DNA of 64,000 nt from Aquilaria yunnanensis (GCA_039654915.1 CM077597.1:36430001-36494000); one strand, 5' to 3'. Shown: positions 30,884 to 45,068, counted from the stretch's first letter. The notes: generated by a model not told the origin, from the sequence alone. A program made the numbers and translations.

Positions 30884-33800
30884 ATGGCACAAAACACATC
30901 GACACTTTCGTTGCGATCGATCCTTGAGAAGGAAAAATTGAATGGGACCAACTTTCTCAAATGGTACCAAAACTTGAGGATAGTCCTCAAACAAGAGAGA
31001 AAGGCTTATGTCCTAGAGCAGCCCATTCCGAATGAGCCTGCTGCCACTGCTCCAAGAGCTGAAAGGGATGCTCACAAGAGGCATTCTGATGATGCTTTGG
31101 ATGTTGCATGCCTCATGCTTATTACCATGGAATCTGAGCTTCAGAAGCAACATGAGAACATGGGAGCGTTCGATATGATCGAACATCTCAAAATGCTTTA
31201 CCAAGAGCAAGCTAGGCATGAGAGGTTTGAGACCTCTAAGGCATTGTTTCAGTGCAAGATGTCTGAGGGAAGTCTCGTGGGTCCTCATGTGCTCAAGATG
31301 ATTGGGTACATTGAGAATCTTGAGAATTTGGGATTTGCTCTTCAGAAAGAGTTGGTTATCGATGTAGTCTTGCAATCGTTGCCTGAAAGCTACAGTCAGT
31401 TCGTCATGAACTATAACATGAACGACCTTGACAAGTCCCTTCCTGAATTGCTCAACATGTTGAGAACTGCTAAGCAAAACCTTAAGAAGGCTAAGCCCAT
31501 TTTGATGGTTCAAAAGGGCAAGGGAAAGGGAAAAGCCAACAAGAAGAAGGATAAAGCTAATGGAAAGTCCAATGCTAGTTCTTCTTCAGCTGCACTGAAA
31601 CCAAAGGGTGGTGTGGCAAAGGAAGGGGAGTGCTTCCATTGTAAGCAACCTGGACACTGGAAGCGCAACTGCAAGCTCTATCTTGAAGAACTTGCTAAGG
31701 AAAAAGGAAGTAAGACTTCCATTTCAGGTATTCTTGTTAATGAGGCTAACTTTTCTACTTCCTCATCTTGGGTATTGGATACTGGATGTGGATCTCACAT
31801 TTGTGCAAATGTGCAGGATCTAAGTAGAAGTAGAAGATTGGCACGAGGTGAAGTGGACCTACGTGTTGGAAATGGAGCAAGGGTTGCTGCCTTAGCCGTA
31901 GGGACTTATGTTCTCACTTTACCTAGTGGATTAGTTTTAGAATTAGACAACTGCTACTTTGTGCCTACTATTAGTAGAAATTTGATTTCTGTTTCTTGTT
32001 TGGACAAGAAAGGTTTTTCATTTATAATAAAGGACAAGTGTTGTTCTATTTATTTGAATGAAATCTTTTATGGTAGTGCTCAACTTAGCAATGGGTTGTA
32101 TGTTTTAGACATTGAAGATCCAATCTATAATGTGAATACCAAGAAGGTCAAATTAAATGATTCAAACCCGACCTATCTCTAGCATTGTCGGTTGGGCCAT
32201 AAAATGAGACCCGCATATCCAAGCTCCATAAGGATGGACTCTTGGACTCATTTGATTTTGAATCATATGAGACATGTGAGTCATGTTTGTTGGGCAAGAT
32301 GACCAAAGCCCCATTCACAGGGCAAAGTGAAAGGGCTAATGACTTACTAGGACTCATACATAGTGATGTATGTGGCCCTATGTCTACACAAGCTAGAGGA
32401 GGTTCCCAATACTTCATTACTTTCACTGATGACTTCAGTAGATATGGCTATGTGTATCTTATGAGACACAAGTCAGAATCCTTTGAAAAGTTCAAAGAAT
32501 TCAAGAATGAAGTAGAGAATCAACTCGGGAAGAGTATCAAAGTGCTTCGATCAGATCGAGGTGGAGAGTACTTGGATCGAGAATTCCTTGACTATCTGAA
32601 GGAGTGTGGTATAGTATCACAACTCACTCCACCAGGTACACCTCAATGGAATGGTGTTTCTGAAAGGAGAAATCGAACTCTGTTAGACATGGTTCACTCT
32701 ATGATGAGTCAAGCTGACCTTCCAAACTCCTTTTGGGGACATGCTCTAGAGACAGCCGCTTTTACACTAAACCGAGTTCCATCTAAATCGATTCAAAAGA
32801 CACCATATGAGATATGGAGTGGGAGGAGTCCCAATTTGTCTTTTATGAAGATTTGGGGCTGTGAAGCTTATGTGAAACGTCAATCCTCTGACAAACTAGG
32901 GCCCAAATCTCAAAAATGCCTTTATGTTGGGTATCCCAAAGAAACAGAGGGTTACTATTTCTACAATCCCTCTAACCAAAAAGTGTTTGTTGCTCGAACT
33001 GGTGTCTTTTTGGAGAAAGAGTTTATCTCTAAAGGAACTAGTGGGAGGAAAGTAGAACTTGAACAAATTCAAGAACAACAAGGAGACATCGAACCTGAAA
33101 TGGAACCTGAACAGACACCACAAGATGTTGTGGTTCAAGAGTCTGTTCCTGTAGCACAGAGCCCACGTAGGACTGGTAGGATTCGGCGTGAGCCCGAGAG
33201 ATATGGATTTCTCGTGACTCACACCGGTGATGTGATGCTCATGGATCAAGATGAGCCCACAACCTACCAACAAGCTATGTCGGGGCCTGACTTTGAGAAG
33301 TGGCTAGTGGCCATGAAATCCGAGATGGAATCCATGTATGAAAACCAAGTATGGACTTTGGTTGACCTACCTGAAAGGGTAAAACCCATAGGGTGCAAAT
33401 GGGTTTTCAAGAAGAAAACTGACATGGATGGTAATGTGATTACCTTTAAGGGACGATTGGTCGCAAAAGGTTTCAAGCAAATTCATGGTATTGACTATGA
33501 TGAAACTTTTTCACCAGTTGCTATGCTTAAATCCATCCGAATTTTGTTTGCTATTGCTGCACACTATGATTATGAGATATGGCAAATGGATGTCAAAACT
33601 GCATTCCTAAATGGAAAGCTACTTGAGGATGTGTACATGACACAACTTGAGGGTTTTGTCACTCCTGGGAAAGCCAATAAAGTGTGCAAATTGCAAAGGT
33701 CCATTTATGGACTGAAGCAAGCTTCTCGAAGTTGGAATCTTCGTTTTGATGATGCAATCAAAGAGTTTGGTTTTATCAAAAATGAAGATGAACCTTGTGT

Positions 33801-34854
33801 CTACAAGAAGGTTAGTGGGAGCGCTATTGTCTTCTTGGTGTTGTATGTAGATGACATACTACTCATCGAGAATGACATTCCTGAGCTACAGTCTGTGAAG
33901 ACTTGGCTAGGAAAATGTTTCTCTATGAAGGACTTGGGTGAAGCAGCCTATGTGTTAGGCATCAGGATCTATAGAGATAGATCTAGAAAGCTTCTTGGCC
34001 TAAGTCAAAGTACATATTTTGACAAGGTGCTAAAGAGGTTTAGCATGCAAGATTCCAAGAAAGGATTCTTGCCCATGTCACATGGTATCACTCTTTCTAG
34101 ATCTCAGTGTCCGAGTACAACCGAGGAGAGAGAGCGCATGAGTAAGATTCCATATGCCTCAGCAATTGGATCTATCATGTATGCCATGATATGTACTCGT
34201 CCCGATGTCTCATATGCTTTGAGCATGACGAGTAGGTACCAATCGAACCCCGGTGAAAGTCACTGGACAGCTGTTAAGAACATCCTTAAGTACTTACGAA
34301 GGACTAAGGATGCATTCTTGGTCTTTGGAGGTGAAGATTAGCTCATTGTAAGGGGTTACACCGATGCAAGCTTCCAATCCGATAAGGATGATTTTAGATC
34401 GCAATCTGGTTATGTGTTTCGTATTGGTGGTGGTGCTGTGAGCTGGAAGAGTTCAAAGCAAGAGACAGTAGCTGATTCTACAACAGAATCTGAGTACATT
34501 GCCGCCTCTGATGCTGCGAAGGAGGCAGTTTGGATCAAGAAGTTCATCACTGAACTTGGAGTGGTTCCAAGCATTGTTGACCCGATATAGCTCTATTGTG
34601 ACAACAATGGAGCAATCGCACAGGCTAAGGAACCTCGATCTCACCAGCGATCCAAACACATACTCCGACGCTATCATCTCATCAGGGAGATCATCGAGAG
34701 GGGTGATGTAAGGATATGTAGGACTTCGACAGACAGCAACATTGCTGATCCACTGACAAAGCCCCTTATGCAGCAGAAGCATGATAGCCATTCTAGGTCC
34801 ATCGGTATTAGATACATGGATGATTGGCTTTTAGTGCAAGTGGGAGATTGTTAG
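30884..34854 (+). pseudogene. gag-pol: C3 gag-pol (Copia), broken
   Basis: One frame in the ancestor: gag with zinc knuckle CFHCKQPGHWKRNC, protease LDTGCGSH, integrase with its DD35E residues (SDRGGEY, NGVSERRN), RT with YVDD near 33844, and RNase H. Breaks are a TAG at 32180-32182 (TGG in C4), a one-base deletion near 32202, a TAG at 34339-34341 and a TAG at 34588-34590 (both GAG in C4). The 32242-34341 part is a long open frame of 699 codons covering most of integrase, RT and part of RNase H. The natural stop is the TAG in the first six bases of the 3' LTR, so the gene end overlaps the polypurine tract and LTR. Confidence 0.95.
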
Positions 34855-36264
34855 TGTTGTGCCCAAAAAGCCAATCATGAGATGATTGTATTTTTGCACA
34901 TTTAGTCATGATATTTTATTGAGGCATTAATCCAACAATTTTGTTTGTTGTTTTGTTTTTGCGTAACGTAATAAACATAATTGTAACCCTAGAATAATGA
35001 TATTCTTAAACGTCCCTAGTCTAGTATTATTGTGGAGCGGGTTGTAATAATACATAATGACTAGCATATGTGGAGACTAATATGAGATATGTAGTCTACA
35101 TATGGGTACAAGTTGGAGAACTTGTGTACTGGACCGACCCACCATGAGAACACTTCATGGATCGTTATATGAGTGTCATAAGTGATTCTCATAGTGATCA
35201 TGGTATATGTAGTCCTTCGACCTAAGATCATCAAGGTTCCCTACATGTGAGTCACATACTTTGATACTTTCCTTTGTTGCTCGTAACTGAGTGAACTTGA
35301 AGGAGGTCATTGGGTATGTCACATATCATGCGGAGGGATTTGTATGATCAAGATGGGATTTGTCCCTCCTATGTAACGGGAGTGATATCTTTGGGTCCCT
35401 TGATAGAGTGAGACTTAGAAAATGCATGGCCATGCTCCGATGAGTTGATATATGATATCAATGTCATCAGTTTAAGTTAGTTTACTCGGTAATCAAGAAA
35501 CCAAAGATTGGGCTATACGAGAGTGACACATTCCATGTCTCGTGCTTAGTCTTGATATCTTGGACAAAGGGACAATGGCATATATCGGTCATGATCATAA
35601 AGGTTTAGTCGATTCACCGACAATCTTGTGACTTGGGTAGCAATGATGTGTTGCTAGACACCGCTCATTGCTTATGATCATAAATGTGATTTATGACCAT
35701 TGCCAACATGGCAAGAGCCTATTGGGTCGCACACATAGAGCTATTTGGATCATTAGAGTGCATGGGCTAATTATTTGGGTTATGGTTTCACTTTAATTTG
35801 GTATTAATAATGGGCCAAGGAGTTAAGCCATTATTAAGCCCGAAATTAAATCCTAATTGGATTAGGGCTTTGAAACCCATTAGGCCTGGAAGTTGAGTCT
35901 CACTATAAATACAACTTTTAAGTGAGAAATTCGCAGGTCTCCTTGCCCTAGCCTCCCAAAAGGACAGCCGCACTCTTCTCTTGCAATTCCTTGGAGGACG
36001 CAAGCTAGCACTGCGAGCGCAAGAGAAACGCATCTGCCGGGACGTGGTGGAAGCGTGGTGATCCCGAGAGGCTCGTGTGGATACCATAGAGAGCCTGAAC
36101 ACGTCAACTGTTCAGGTTTTGTGATTCGACTCTACAGTTGAGTGAGAGATCTCAACCGAAAATTAGGTATGAAATTTTCGAACACCCAGTTTACCCCGTT
36201 TCACTTGGATCCTGGAGGGTTTCAGTTAAATTCCGCTGCGCTGTTTGGCTCCTGAAACCCAACA
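34849..36264 (+). repeat. C3 3' LTR
   Basis: 1416 bp, directly after the polypurine tract AGTGGGAGAT. It ends CCCAACA, followed by the target duplication TTCCG. Confidence 0.96.
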
Positions 36265-37248
36265 TTCCGAGGGTAGCCTCTGGGCGTTAGCATGTCTTTG
36301 GCAATTGTCACATTTTTGAACAAACTGCCTCATGTCCTTCCTTAAGGTGGGCCAAAAGTATCCCTGGTGGAATAGTACCCCTGCTAGAGCCTCAGTTCCT
36401 ATATGGGAACCACAAGCCCCCTCATGGACTTCTCGGAGGACTGTTTCGACCTCCTCTTCGCAGACACACCTTTGCAGTTGACTCGTGTACCCTTGTCAGT
36501 ATAACTCCTCTCCAATTAGGAAATATCGTCCGGAACGTCTTCGCACTTTTGCTACCTTAAGAGGATCATCGGGAAGTTCCGAAGTCATAAGATACTTTTT
36601 TATGGGATTTTTCCACCCTCTCTCCAAGGTTGTTATGCTCATTATTGCTATGCTCGGGTGACTTAGCACCGTGGTGGACTTTTTTGACTTAGCCAAAGTA
36701 TGCTTCGACATTGTCCTGACGAGGCACGTTCTCAATGTGTACCGCATCGAACTCTTGGATGAGCTTTGTTACAAGGTCATGATACTTTGCCAAGGTTGGG
36801 TCCTTCGCGCCGTAGTCTCCTGCCATCTGTCGGACCACTAGCTGAGAATCGCTGTGAGCCTTTAGGTTTCTTACACCAACTCTTCTGGCCAAGCGCAAAC
36901 ATGCTATGTGGGCTTCATATTCTGCCATATTGTTGGTGACATTAAACCTGAATTTGATAGCCTTCATGGCTTCCAAACCTTCGGGAACACCAAGAATTAC
37001 TCCAGCTCCTTGATGTTCGGAGTCGGAGGCCTCGTCAACAAACAATGTCCACTCGGGTTCATCCTTTCCGAGGTTAGGTGGATTGTCTTCGGCAACGGGT
37101 ACTTTGGCAATGAAATCTGCCAATGCCTGTGCTTTTATTGCCTTCCTTGGCTCATAGGTGATATCATACTCACCGAGCTCGATGCACCACTTCAAAAGCC
37201 TTCCCGAGTGGTCTACCATCTTCATAATATCTCGAAGGGGCAAGTTAC
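36265..37248 (-). pseudogene. G2 pol, second RNase H and integrase zinc domain
   Basis: The minus strand reads from the RNase H end (SNLPLRDIMK near 37245) through the second RNase H (WTLFVDEASDSEHQGAG, MAEYEAH, SDSQLVVRQ) to the integrase zinc domain, which is homologous to HEGMCGSHVG in G1. A frameshift lies near 36710, and stops follow. C5 inserted at its right edge (37248) and C3 at its left edge (36265). Confidence 0.9.
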
Positions 37249-38292
37249 TGTTGGGTTTCGGCAGCCAAACAGCGCAGCGGAATTTAACCGAAACCCTCCA
37301 GGATCCAAGTGAAATGGGGTAAACCGGGTGTTCAAAAATTTCATACCTAATTTTCAGTTGAGGTCTCTCACTCAACTGTAGAGTCAAATCACAAAACCTG
37401 AACAGTTGACGTGTTCAGGCTCTCTATGGTATCCACACGAGCTTCTCGGGATCACCACGCTTCCACCACGTCCCGGCAGATGAGTTTCTCTTGCGCTCGC
37501 AGTGCTAGCTTGCGTCCTCCAAGGAATTGCAAGAGAAGAGTGCGGCTGTCCTTTTGGGAGGCTAGGGCAAGGAGACCTGCGAATTTCTCACCTAAAAGTT
37601 GTATTTATAGTGAGACTCAACTTCCAGGCCTAATGGGTTTCAAATCCCTAATCCAATTAGGATTTAATTTCGGGCTTAATAATGGCTCAACTCCTTGGCC
37701 CATTATTAAAAAGAAATTAAAGTGAAACCATAACCCACCCAAATAATTAACCCATGCACTCTAATGATCCAAATAGCTCTATGTGTGCGACCCAATAGGC
37801 TCTTGCCATGTTGGCAATGATCATAAATCACATTTATGATCATAAGCAATGAGCTGTGTCTAGCAACACATCATTGCTACCCAAGTGACAAGATTGTCGG
37901 TGAATCGACTAAACCTTTATGATCATCACCGATATATGCCATTATCCCTTTGTCCAAGATATCAAGACTAAGCACGAGACATGGAATGTGTCACTCTCGT
38001 ATAGCCCAATCTTTGGTTTCTTGATTACCGAGTAGACCAAATTAAACTGACGACATTGATATCATATATCAACTCATCGGAGCATGGCCATGCATTTTCT
38101 AAGTCTCACTCTATCAAGGGGCCCAAAGATATCACTCCCGTTACATAGGAGGGACAAATCCCATCTTGATCATACAAATCCCTCCGCATGATATGTGACA
38201 TACCCAATGACCTCCTTCAAGTTCACTCAGTTACGAGCAAGAAAGGAAAGTATCAAAGTATGTGACTCACATGTAGGGAACCTTGATGATCT
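37249..38292 (-). repeat. C5 3' LTR, outer part
   Basis: Starts TGTTGGGTTTCGG (inverted LTR end) and stops at GATCT (38288-38292), where C4 inserted. It continues at 46520. Confidence 0.94.
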
Positions 38293-39708
38293 TGTAAGTT
38301 TTGTGCCCAAAAACCCAATCATGAGATGATTGTATTTTTGCACATTGAGTCATGATATTTTATTGAGGCATTAATCCAGCAATTTTGTTTGTTGTTTTGT
38401 TTCTGCGTAACGTAATAAACATAATTGTAACCCTAGAATAATGATATTCTTAAACGTCCCTCGTCTAGTATTATTGTGGAGCGGGTTGCAATAATACATA
38501 ATGACTAGCATATGTGGAGACTAATATGAGATATGTAGTCTACATATGGGTACAAGTTGGAGAACTTGTGTACTGGAGCGACCCACCATGAGAACACTTC
38601 ATGGATCGTTATATGAGTGTCATAAGTGATTCTCATAGTGATCATGGTATATGTAGTCCTTCGACCTAAGATCATCAAGGTTCCCTACATGTAAGTCACA
38701 TACTTTGATACTTTCCTTTGTTGCTCGTAACTGAGTGAACTTGAAGGAGGTCATTGGGTATGTCACATATCATGCGGAGGGATTTGTATGATCAAGATGG
38801 GATTTGTCCCTCTTATGTAACGGGAGTGATATCTTTGGGCCCCTTGATAGAGTGAGACTTAGAAAATGCATGGCCATGCTCCGATGAGTTGATATATGAT
38901 ATCAATGTCGTCAGTTTAATTTGGTCTACTCGGTAATCAAGAAACCAAAGATTGGGCTATACGAGAGTGACACATTCCATGTCTCGTGCTTAGTCTTGAT
39001 ATCTTGGACAAACGGATAATGGCATATATCGGTGATGATCATAAAGGTTTAGTCGATTCACCGACAATCTTGTCACTTGGGTAGCAATGATGTGTTGCTA
39101 GACACCGCTCATTGCTTATGATCATAAATGTGATTTATGATCATTGCCAACATGGCAAGAGCCTATTGGGTCGCACACATAGAGCTATTTGGATCATTAG
39201 AGTGCATGGGCTAATTATTTGGGTTATGGTTTCACTTTAATTTCGTATTAATAATGGGCCAAGGAGTTGAGCCATTATTAAGCTCGAAATTAAATCCTAA
39301 TTGGATTAGGGCTTTGAAACCCATTAGGCTTGGAAGTTGAGTCTCACTATAAATACAACTTTTAAGTGAGAAATTCGCAGGTCTCCTTGCCCTAGTCTCC
39401 CAAAAGGACAGCCACACTCTTCTCTTGCAATTCCTTGGAGGACGCAAGCAAGCACTGCGAGCGCAAGAGAAACGCATCTGCCGGGACGTGGTGGAAGCGT
39501 GGTGATCCCGAGAGGCTCGTGTGGATACCATAGAGAGCCTGAACACGTCAATTGTTTAGGTTTTGTGATTCGACTCTACAGTTGAGTGAGAGATCTCAAC
39601 CGAAAATTAGGTATGAAATTTTCAAACACCCGATTTACCCCGTTTCACTTGGATCTTGGAGGGTTTCGGTTAAATTCCGCTGTGCTGTTTGGCTCCCGAA
39701 ACCCAACA
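38293..39708 (+). repeat. C4 5' LTR
   Basis: 1416 bp, with a TATAAATA box at 39348-39355. It ends CCCAACA next to the primer site. Confidence 0.96.
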
Positions 39709-39709
39709 G

Positions 39710-39721
39710 TGGTTTCAGAGC
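39710..39721 (+). promoter_or_regulatory. C4 primer-binding site, one base changed
   Basis: TGGTTTCAGAGC, the initiator-Met type site with A to T at the fifth base compared with C3. Confidence 0.85.
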
Positions 39722-41138
39722 TACTGGTGAAACCCTAAATCGAGATTGAGTGTTGAATCGAATGATGCTATGTCTTCGATTGGTTTTGCGGCCATGATTA
39801 ATTAGATTGATTCATGATGCATGAAATCAGAATTCGTAATGAACATATGAGATATATGAAGAAACGACACAAATTGGTTAATGAGATTAACCCGAAATTG
39901 ATAGGTATGAAATACCTATATGGATTAGGATTCTTGCAATAGTTGCAAAAACCCTAGTTTTGTTCGGATTCATCCTGTTCGGGCACCGAAAGTAAGGTAT
40001 TTTTTATGGCTCGAATGGAGGAGTCTCGGCTCCCCTTGACCCCGTCCGCTGACCGGTCAGCGGAACCACCGCCCGCTGACTGGCCAGCGGGACCGCCGTA
40101 TGCGAAGCGCCACATAAATAAAAACTAGTTAATCAACACGCAAAATTTGGCATGCATCTTTGTTGAATGAGATTTGACATGATATGCTTATTGGTGTTTG
40201 AAGCATGGTGCATGGTTATAGCCCTTGATTGGTTGTACTTGTAAATACGGCCTGCGAGTCGTGCCTTTTCTTATCACTCTCATTGTACATTCTCTTCTCA
40301 CCTTACTCCCCTTGAATGTAACTCGAGGTTTCTATTATTGATGTAATGGTGCATTATGGGATCGTCCAAGGTGGTATGTCCAAGGAGGTGACAACAAAAG
40401 GGCTACCAAGAAAGGAAGAGAAGGAGCTTGTGAAGACTCTTTTCTTTTCTTAGGCTTTTATGATATTCTCATTGGCTTGAGAATATCGCATAGTTTGGGC
40501 TATAACCATGTCACGTTTATTTCTTGTAAGCATGAGATGCATGTTTTATATTTGTATGTGATGCATGTATAAAACAACCGGAGATAACAAATTGGTGAGA
40601 TCAAAAGAAAAAATCCCTCAAACAAATATTAAGTCATTAAATGTGATGCCTTCCAAATGTTGGCACTCGTCAAGACTTTGATCAACATTAGGTGGGTTTG
40701 CCAAAGCAAAGCACCTATGTTCATCTTGGTAAGGCGCGATGGGATATTAGTGATATCCAAACTGCTAACTTTGGGTTTGACTTAACTAAGTCATCCTAAT
40801 AGGATTAGGGACTTAGAGGCATAGAGTTAGGCTTAAGTTCATGAGATGAGCTTGGACAAGTGTTGTTCACCCAACTATCCAAGAGTTGCATAAGATGCAA
40901 TTGGCAAGGAGTTGCCTACCTAAATGGCTGTAACTTGAGAGAAAAGCCAAAGCTGACTCAGGTTGTGGTCAAATATGGATCTTGGCCCACTAGAATACCT
41001 TAGCACCGAGGTGTTCCGAAATAATATCGAGGGTTATTATTTTGAGAAAAATAGTGGGAGTATCGTTTAATAAAAGTCCTTATTAAATGAATTAAAATAC
41101 ATGACTCTTACACTGCATATTTACTGTTGTAGATAACC
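39722..41138 (+). other. C4 untranslated leader with GC-rich palindromes
   Basis: No credible gene. It carries the palindromes at 40046-40063 and 40072-40091 described separately; the rest matches the C3 leader. Confidence 0.8.
40046..40091. repeat. Palindromes in the C4 leader
   Basis: CCGCTGACCGGTCAGCGG (40046-40063) is a perfect 18-base palindrome. CCCGCTGACTGGCCAGCGGG (40072-40091) is nearly one. Both are GC-rich in an otherwise AT-rich leader and could fold into stable hairpins. Confidence 0.9.
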
Positions 41139-44100
41139 ATGGCACAAAACACATCGACACTTTTGTTGCGATCGATCCTTGAGAAGGAAAAACTGAATGG
41201 GACCAACTTTCTCAAATGGTACCGAAACTTGAGGATAGTCCTCAAACAAGAGAGAAAGGCTTATGTCCTAGAGCAGCCCATTCCAAATGAGCCTGCTGCC
41301 ACTGCTCCAAGAGCTGAAAGGGATGCTCACAAGAGGCATTCTGATGATGCTTTGGATGTTGCATGCCTCATGCTTATTACCATGGAATCTGAGCTTCAGA
41401 AGCAACATGAGAACATGGGGGCGTTCGATATGATCGAACATCTCAAAATGCTTTTCCAAGAGCAAGCTAGGCATGAGAGGTTTGAGACCTCTAAGGCATT
41501 GTTTCAGTGCAAGATGTCTGAAGGAAGTCCCATGGGTCCTCATGTGCTCAAAATGATTGGGTACATTGAGAATCTTGAGAATTTGGGATTTGCTCTTCAG
41601 AAAGAGTTATCTATCGATGTAGTCTTGCAATCGTTGCCTGAAAGCTACAGTCAGTTCATCATGAACTATAACATGAACGACCTTGACAAGTCCATTCATG
41701 AATTGCTCAACATGTTGAGAACTGCTGAGCAAAACCTTAAGAAGGCTAAGCCCATTTTGATGGTTCAAAAGGGCAAGGGAAAAGGAAAAGCTAACAAGAA
41801 GAAGGATAAAGCTAATGGAAAGTCCAATGCTAGTTCTTCTTCAGCTGCACTGAAACAAAAGGGTGGTGTGGCAAAGGAATTGGAGTGCTTCCATTGTAAG
41901 CAACCTGGACACTGGAAGCGCAACTGCAAGCTCTATCTTGAAGAACTTGCTAAGGAAAAAGGAAGTAAGACTTCCATTTCAGGTATTCTTGTTATAGAGG
42001 CTGACTTTTCTACTTCCTCATCTTGGGTATTGGATACTGGATGTGGATCTCACATTTGTGCAAATGTGTAGGATCTAAGTAGAAGTAGAAGATTGGCCCG
42101 AGGTGAAGTGGACCTACATGTTGGAAATGGAGCAAGGGTTGCTTCCTTAGCCGTAGGGACTTATGTTCTCACTTTACCTAGGCGATTAGTTTTAGAATTA
42201 GACAACTGCTACTTTGTGCCTACTATTAGTAGAAATTTGATTTCTGTTTCTTGTTTGGACAAGAAAGGTTTTTTGTTTACAATAAAGGACAAATGTTGTT
42301 CTATTTATTTGAATGAAATCTTTTATGGTAGTGCTCAACTTAGCAATGGGTTGTATGTTCTAGACCTTGAAGATCCAATCTATAATGTGAATACCAAGAA
42401 GGTCAGATTAAATGATTCAAACTCGACCTATCTCTGGCACTGTCGCTTGGGCCATATAAATGAGACCCGCATATCCAAGCTCCATAAGGATGGACTCTTG
42501 GACTCATTTGATTTTGAATCATATGAGACATGTGAGTCATGTTTGTTGGGCAAGATGACCAAAGCCCCATTCACAGGGCAAAGTGAAAGGGCTAATGACT
42601 TACTAGGACTCATAGATAGTGATGTATGTGGCCCTATGTCTACACAAGCTAGAGGAGGTGCCCAATACTTCATTACTTTCACTGATGACTTCAGCAGATA
42701 TGGCTATGTGTATCTTATGAGACACAAGTCAGAATCCTTTGAAAAGTTCAAAGAATTCAAGAATGAAGTAGAGAATCAACTCGGGAAGAGTATCAAAGTG
42801 CTTCGATCAGATCGAGGTGGAGAGTACTTGGATCGAGAATTCCTTGACTATCTGAAGGAGTGTGGTATAGTATCACAACTCACTCCACCAGGTACACCTC
42901 AATGGAATGGTGTTTCTGAAAGGAGAAATCGAACTCTGTTAGACATGGTTCGCTCCAAGATGAGTCAAGCTGACCTTCCAAACTCCTTTTGGGGACATGC
43001 TCTAGAGACAGCCACTTTTACACTAAACCGAGTTCCATCTAAATCGATTCAAAAGACACCATATGAGATATGGAGTGGGAGGCATCCCAATTTGTCTTTT
43101 ATGAAGATTTGGGGCTGTGACGCTTATGTGAAACGTCAATCCTCTGACAAACTAGGGCCCAAATCTCAAAAATGCCTTTTTGTTGGGTATCCCAAAGAAA
43201 CAAAGGGTTACTATTTCTACAATCCCTCTGACCAAAAAGGGTTTGTTGCTCGAACTGGTGTCTTTTTGGAGAAAGAGTTTATCTCTAAAGGAACTAGTGG
43301 GAGGAAAGTAGAACTTGAACAAATTCAAGAACAACAAGGAGACATCGAACCTGAAATGGAACCTGAACAGACACCACAAGATGTTGTGGTTCAAGAGTCT
43401 GTTCCTGTAGCACAGAGCCCACGTAGGACTGGTAGGATTCGGCGTGAGCCCGAGAGATATGGATTTCTCGTGACTCACACCGGTGATGTGATGCTCATGG
43501 ATCATGATGAGCCCACAACCTACCAATAAGCTATGTCGGGGCTTGACTCTGAGAAATCGCTAGCGGCCATGAAATCCGAGATGGAATACATGTATGAAAA
43601 CCAAGTATGGACTTTGGTTGACCCACCTGAAGGGGTAAAACCCATAGGGTGCAAATGGGTTTTCAAGAAGAAAACTGACATGGATGGTAATGTGATTACC
43701 TTTAAGGGACGATTGGTCGCAAAAGGTTTCAAGCAAATTCATGGTATTGACCATGATGAAACTTTTTCACCAGTTGCTATGCTTAAATCCATCCAAATTT
43801 TGTTTGTTATTGCTGCACACTATGATTATGAGATATGGCAAATGGATGTCAAAACTGCATTCCTAAATGGAAAGCTACTTGAGGATGTGTACATGACACA
43901 ACCTGAGGGTTTTGCCACTCCTGAGAACGCCAATAATGTGTCCAAATTGCAAAGGTCCATTTATGGACTGAAGCAAGCTGCTCGAAGTTGGAATCTTCAT
44001 TTTGATGATGCAATCAAAGAGTTTGGTTTTATAAAAAATGAAGATGAACCTTATGTCTACAAGAAGGTTAGTGGGAGCGCTATTGTCTTCTTGGTGTTGT

Positions 44101-45068
44101 ATGTAGATGACATACTACTCATCGGGAATGACATTCCTGAGCTACAGTCTGTGAAGACTTGGCCAGGGAAATGTTTCTCTATGAAGGACTTGGGTGAAGC
44201 AGCCTATGTGTTAGGCATCAGGATTTATAGAGATAGATCTAGAAAGCTTCTTGGCCTAAGTCAAAGTACATATATTGACAAGGTGCTAAAGAGGTTTAGC
44301 ATGCAAGATTCCAAGAAAGGATTCTTGCCCATGTCACATGGTATCACTCTTTCTAGGTCTCAGTGTCCGAGTACAACCGAGGAGAGAGAGCGCATGAGTA
44401 AGATTCCATATGCCTCAGCAATTGGATCTATCATGTATGCCATGATATATACTCATCCCGATGTCTCATATGCTTTGAGCATGACGAGTAGGTACCAATC
44501 GAAACCCAGTGAAAGTCACTGGACAGCTGTTAAGAACATCCTTAAGTACTTACGAAGGACAAAGGATGCATTCTTGGTATTTGGAGGTGAAGATGAGCTC
44601 GTTGTAAGGGGTTACACCGATGCAAGCTTCCAATCCGATAAGGATGATTTTAGATCGCAATCTGGTTATGTGTTTTGTATTGGTGGTGGTGCTGTGAGCT
44701 GGAAGAGTTCAAAGCAAGAGACAGTAGCTGACTCTACAACAGAATCTGAGTACATTGCCACCTCTGATGCTGCGAAGGAGGCAGTTTGGATCAAGAAGTT
44801 CATCACTGAACTTGGAGTGGTTCCAAGCATTGTCGACCCGATAGAGCTCTATTGTGACAACAATGGAGCAATCGCACAGGCTAAGGAACCTCGATCTCAC
44901 CAGCGATCCAAACATATACTCCGACGCTATCATCTCATCAGGGAGATCATTGAGAGGGGTGATGTAAGGATATGCAGGACTTCGACAGAAAACAACATTG
45001 CTGATCCACTAACAAAGCCCCTTACACAGCAGAAGCATGATAGCCATTCTAGGTCCATCGGTATTTGA
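41139..45068 (+). pseudogene. gag-pol: C4 gag-pol (Copia), one frame with three stops
   Basis: 1310 codons in a single frame. Gag has zinc knuckle C250-C263 (CFHCKQPGHWKRNC). Protease has D299-T300-G301. Integrase has H434 and H439 with a following CESC pair, then D495, D558 and E594 (35 residues between the last two). RT has YVDD at 988-991 and is followed by RNase H. Stops are TAG at 42069-42071 (CAG in C3), TAA at 43527-43529 (CAA in C3) and TGA at 45066-45068 (AGA in C3), where the frame would otherwise run to the TAG at the LTR start. No indels were seen. The gene stayed intact until recently on the scale of the family. The Copia lineage was not assigned. Confidence 0.95.

Larger units (their letters stand above)
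28019..36264 (+). mobile_element. C3: full-length Copia retrotransposon with broken gag-pol
   Basis: 8246 bp with two 1416-bp LTRs (28019-29434 and 34849-36264) and a perfect duplication TTCCG (28014-28018 and 36265-36269). The LTRs differ at about 18 sites by eye (about 1.3%), so it is older than G1. It has an initiator-Met primer site, a long leader, one gag-pol gene and a polypurine tract. It inserted into the integrase gene of G2. Gag-pol has three stops and one frameshift. Confidence 0.97.

Noticed and set aside
31013..31513. Long minus-strand frames across Copia gag and integrase (also at 48272-48786 and 43152-43526 on opposite strands)
   Set aside because: Shadows of the gag-pol coding strand. 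They appear at the same place in each copy and carry no recognisable domain.
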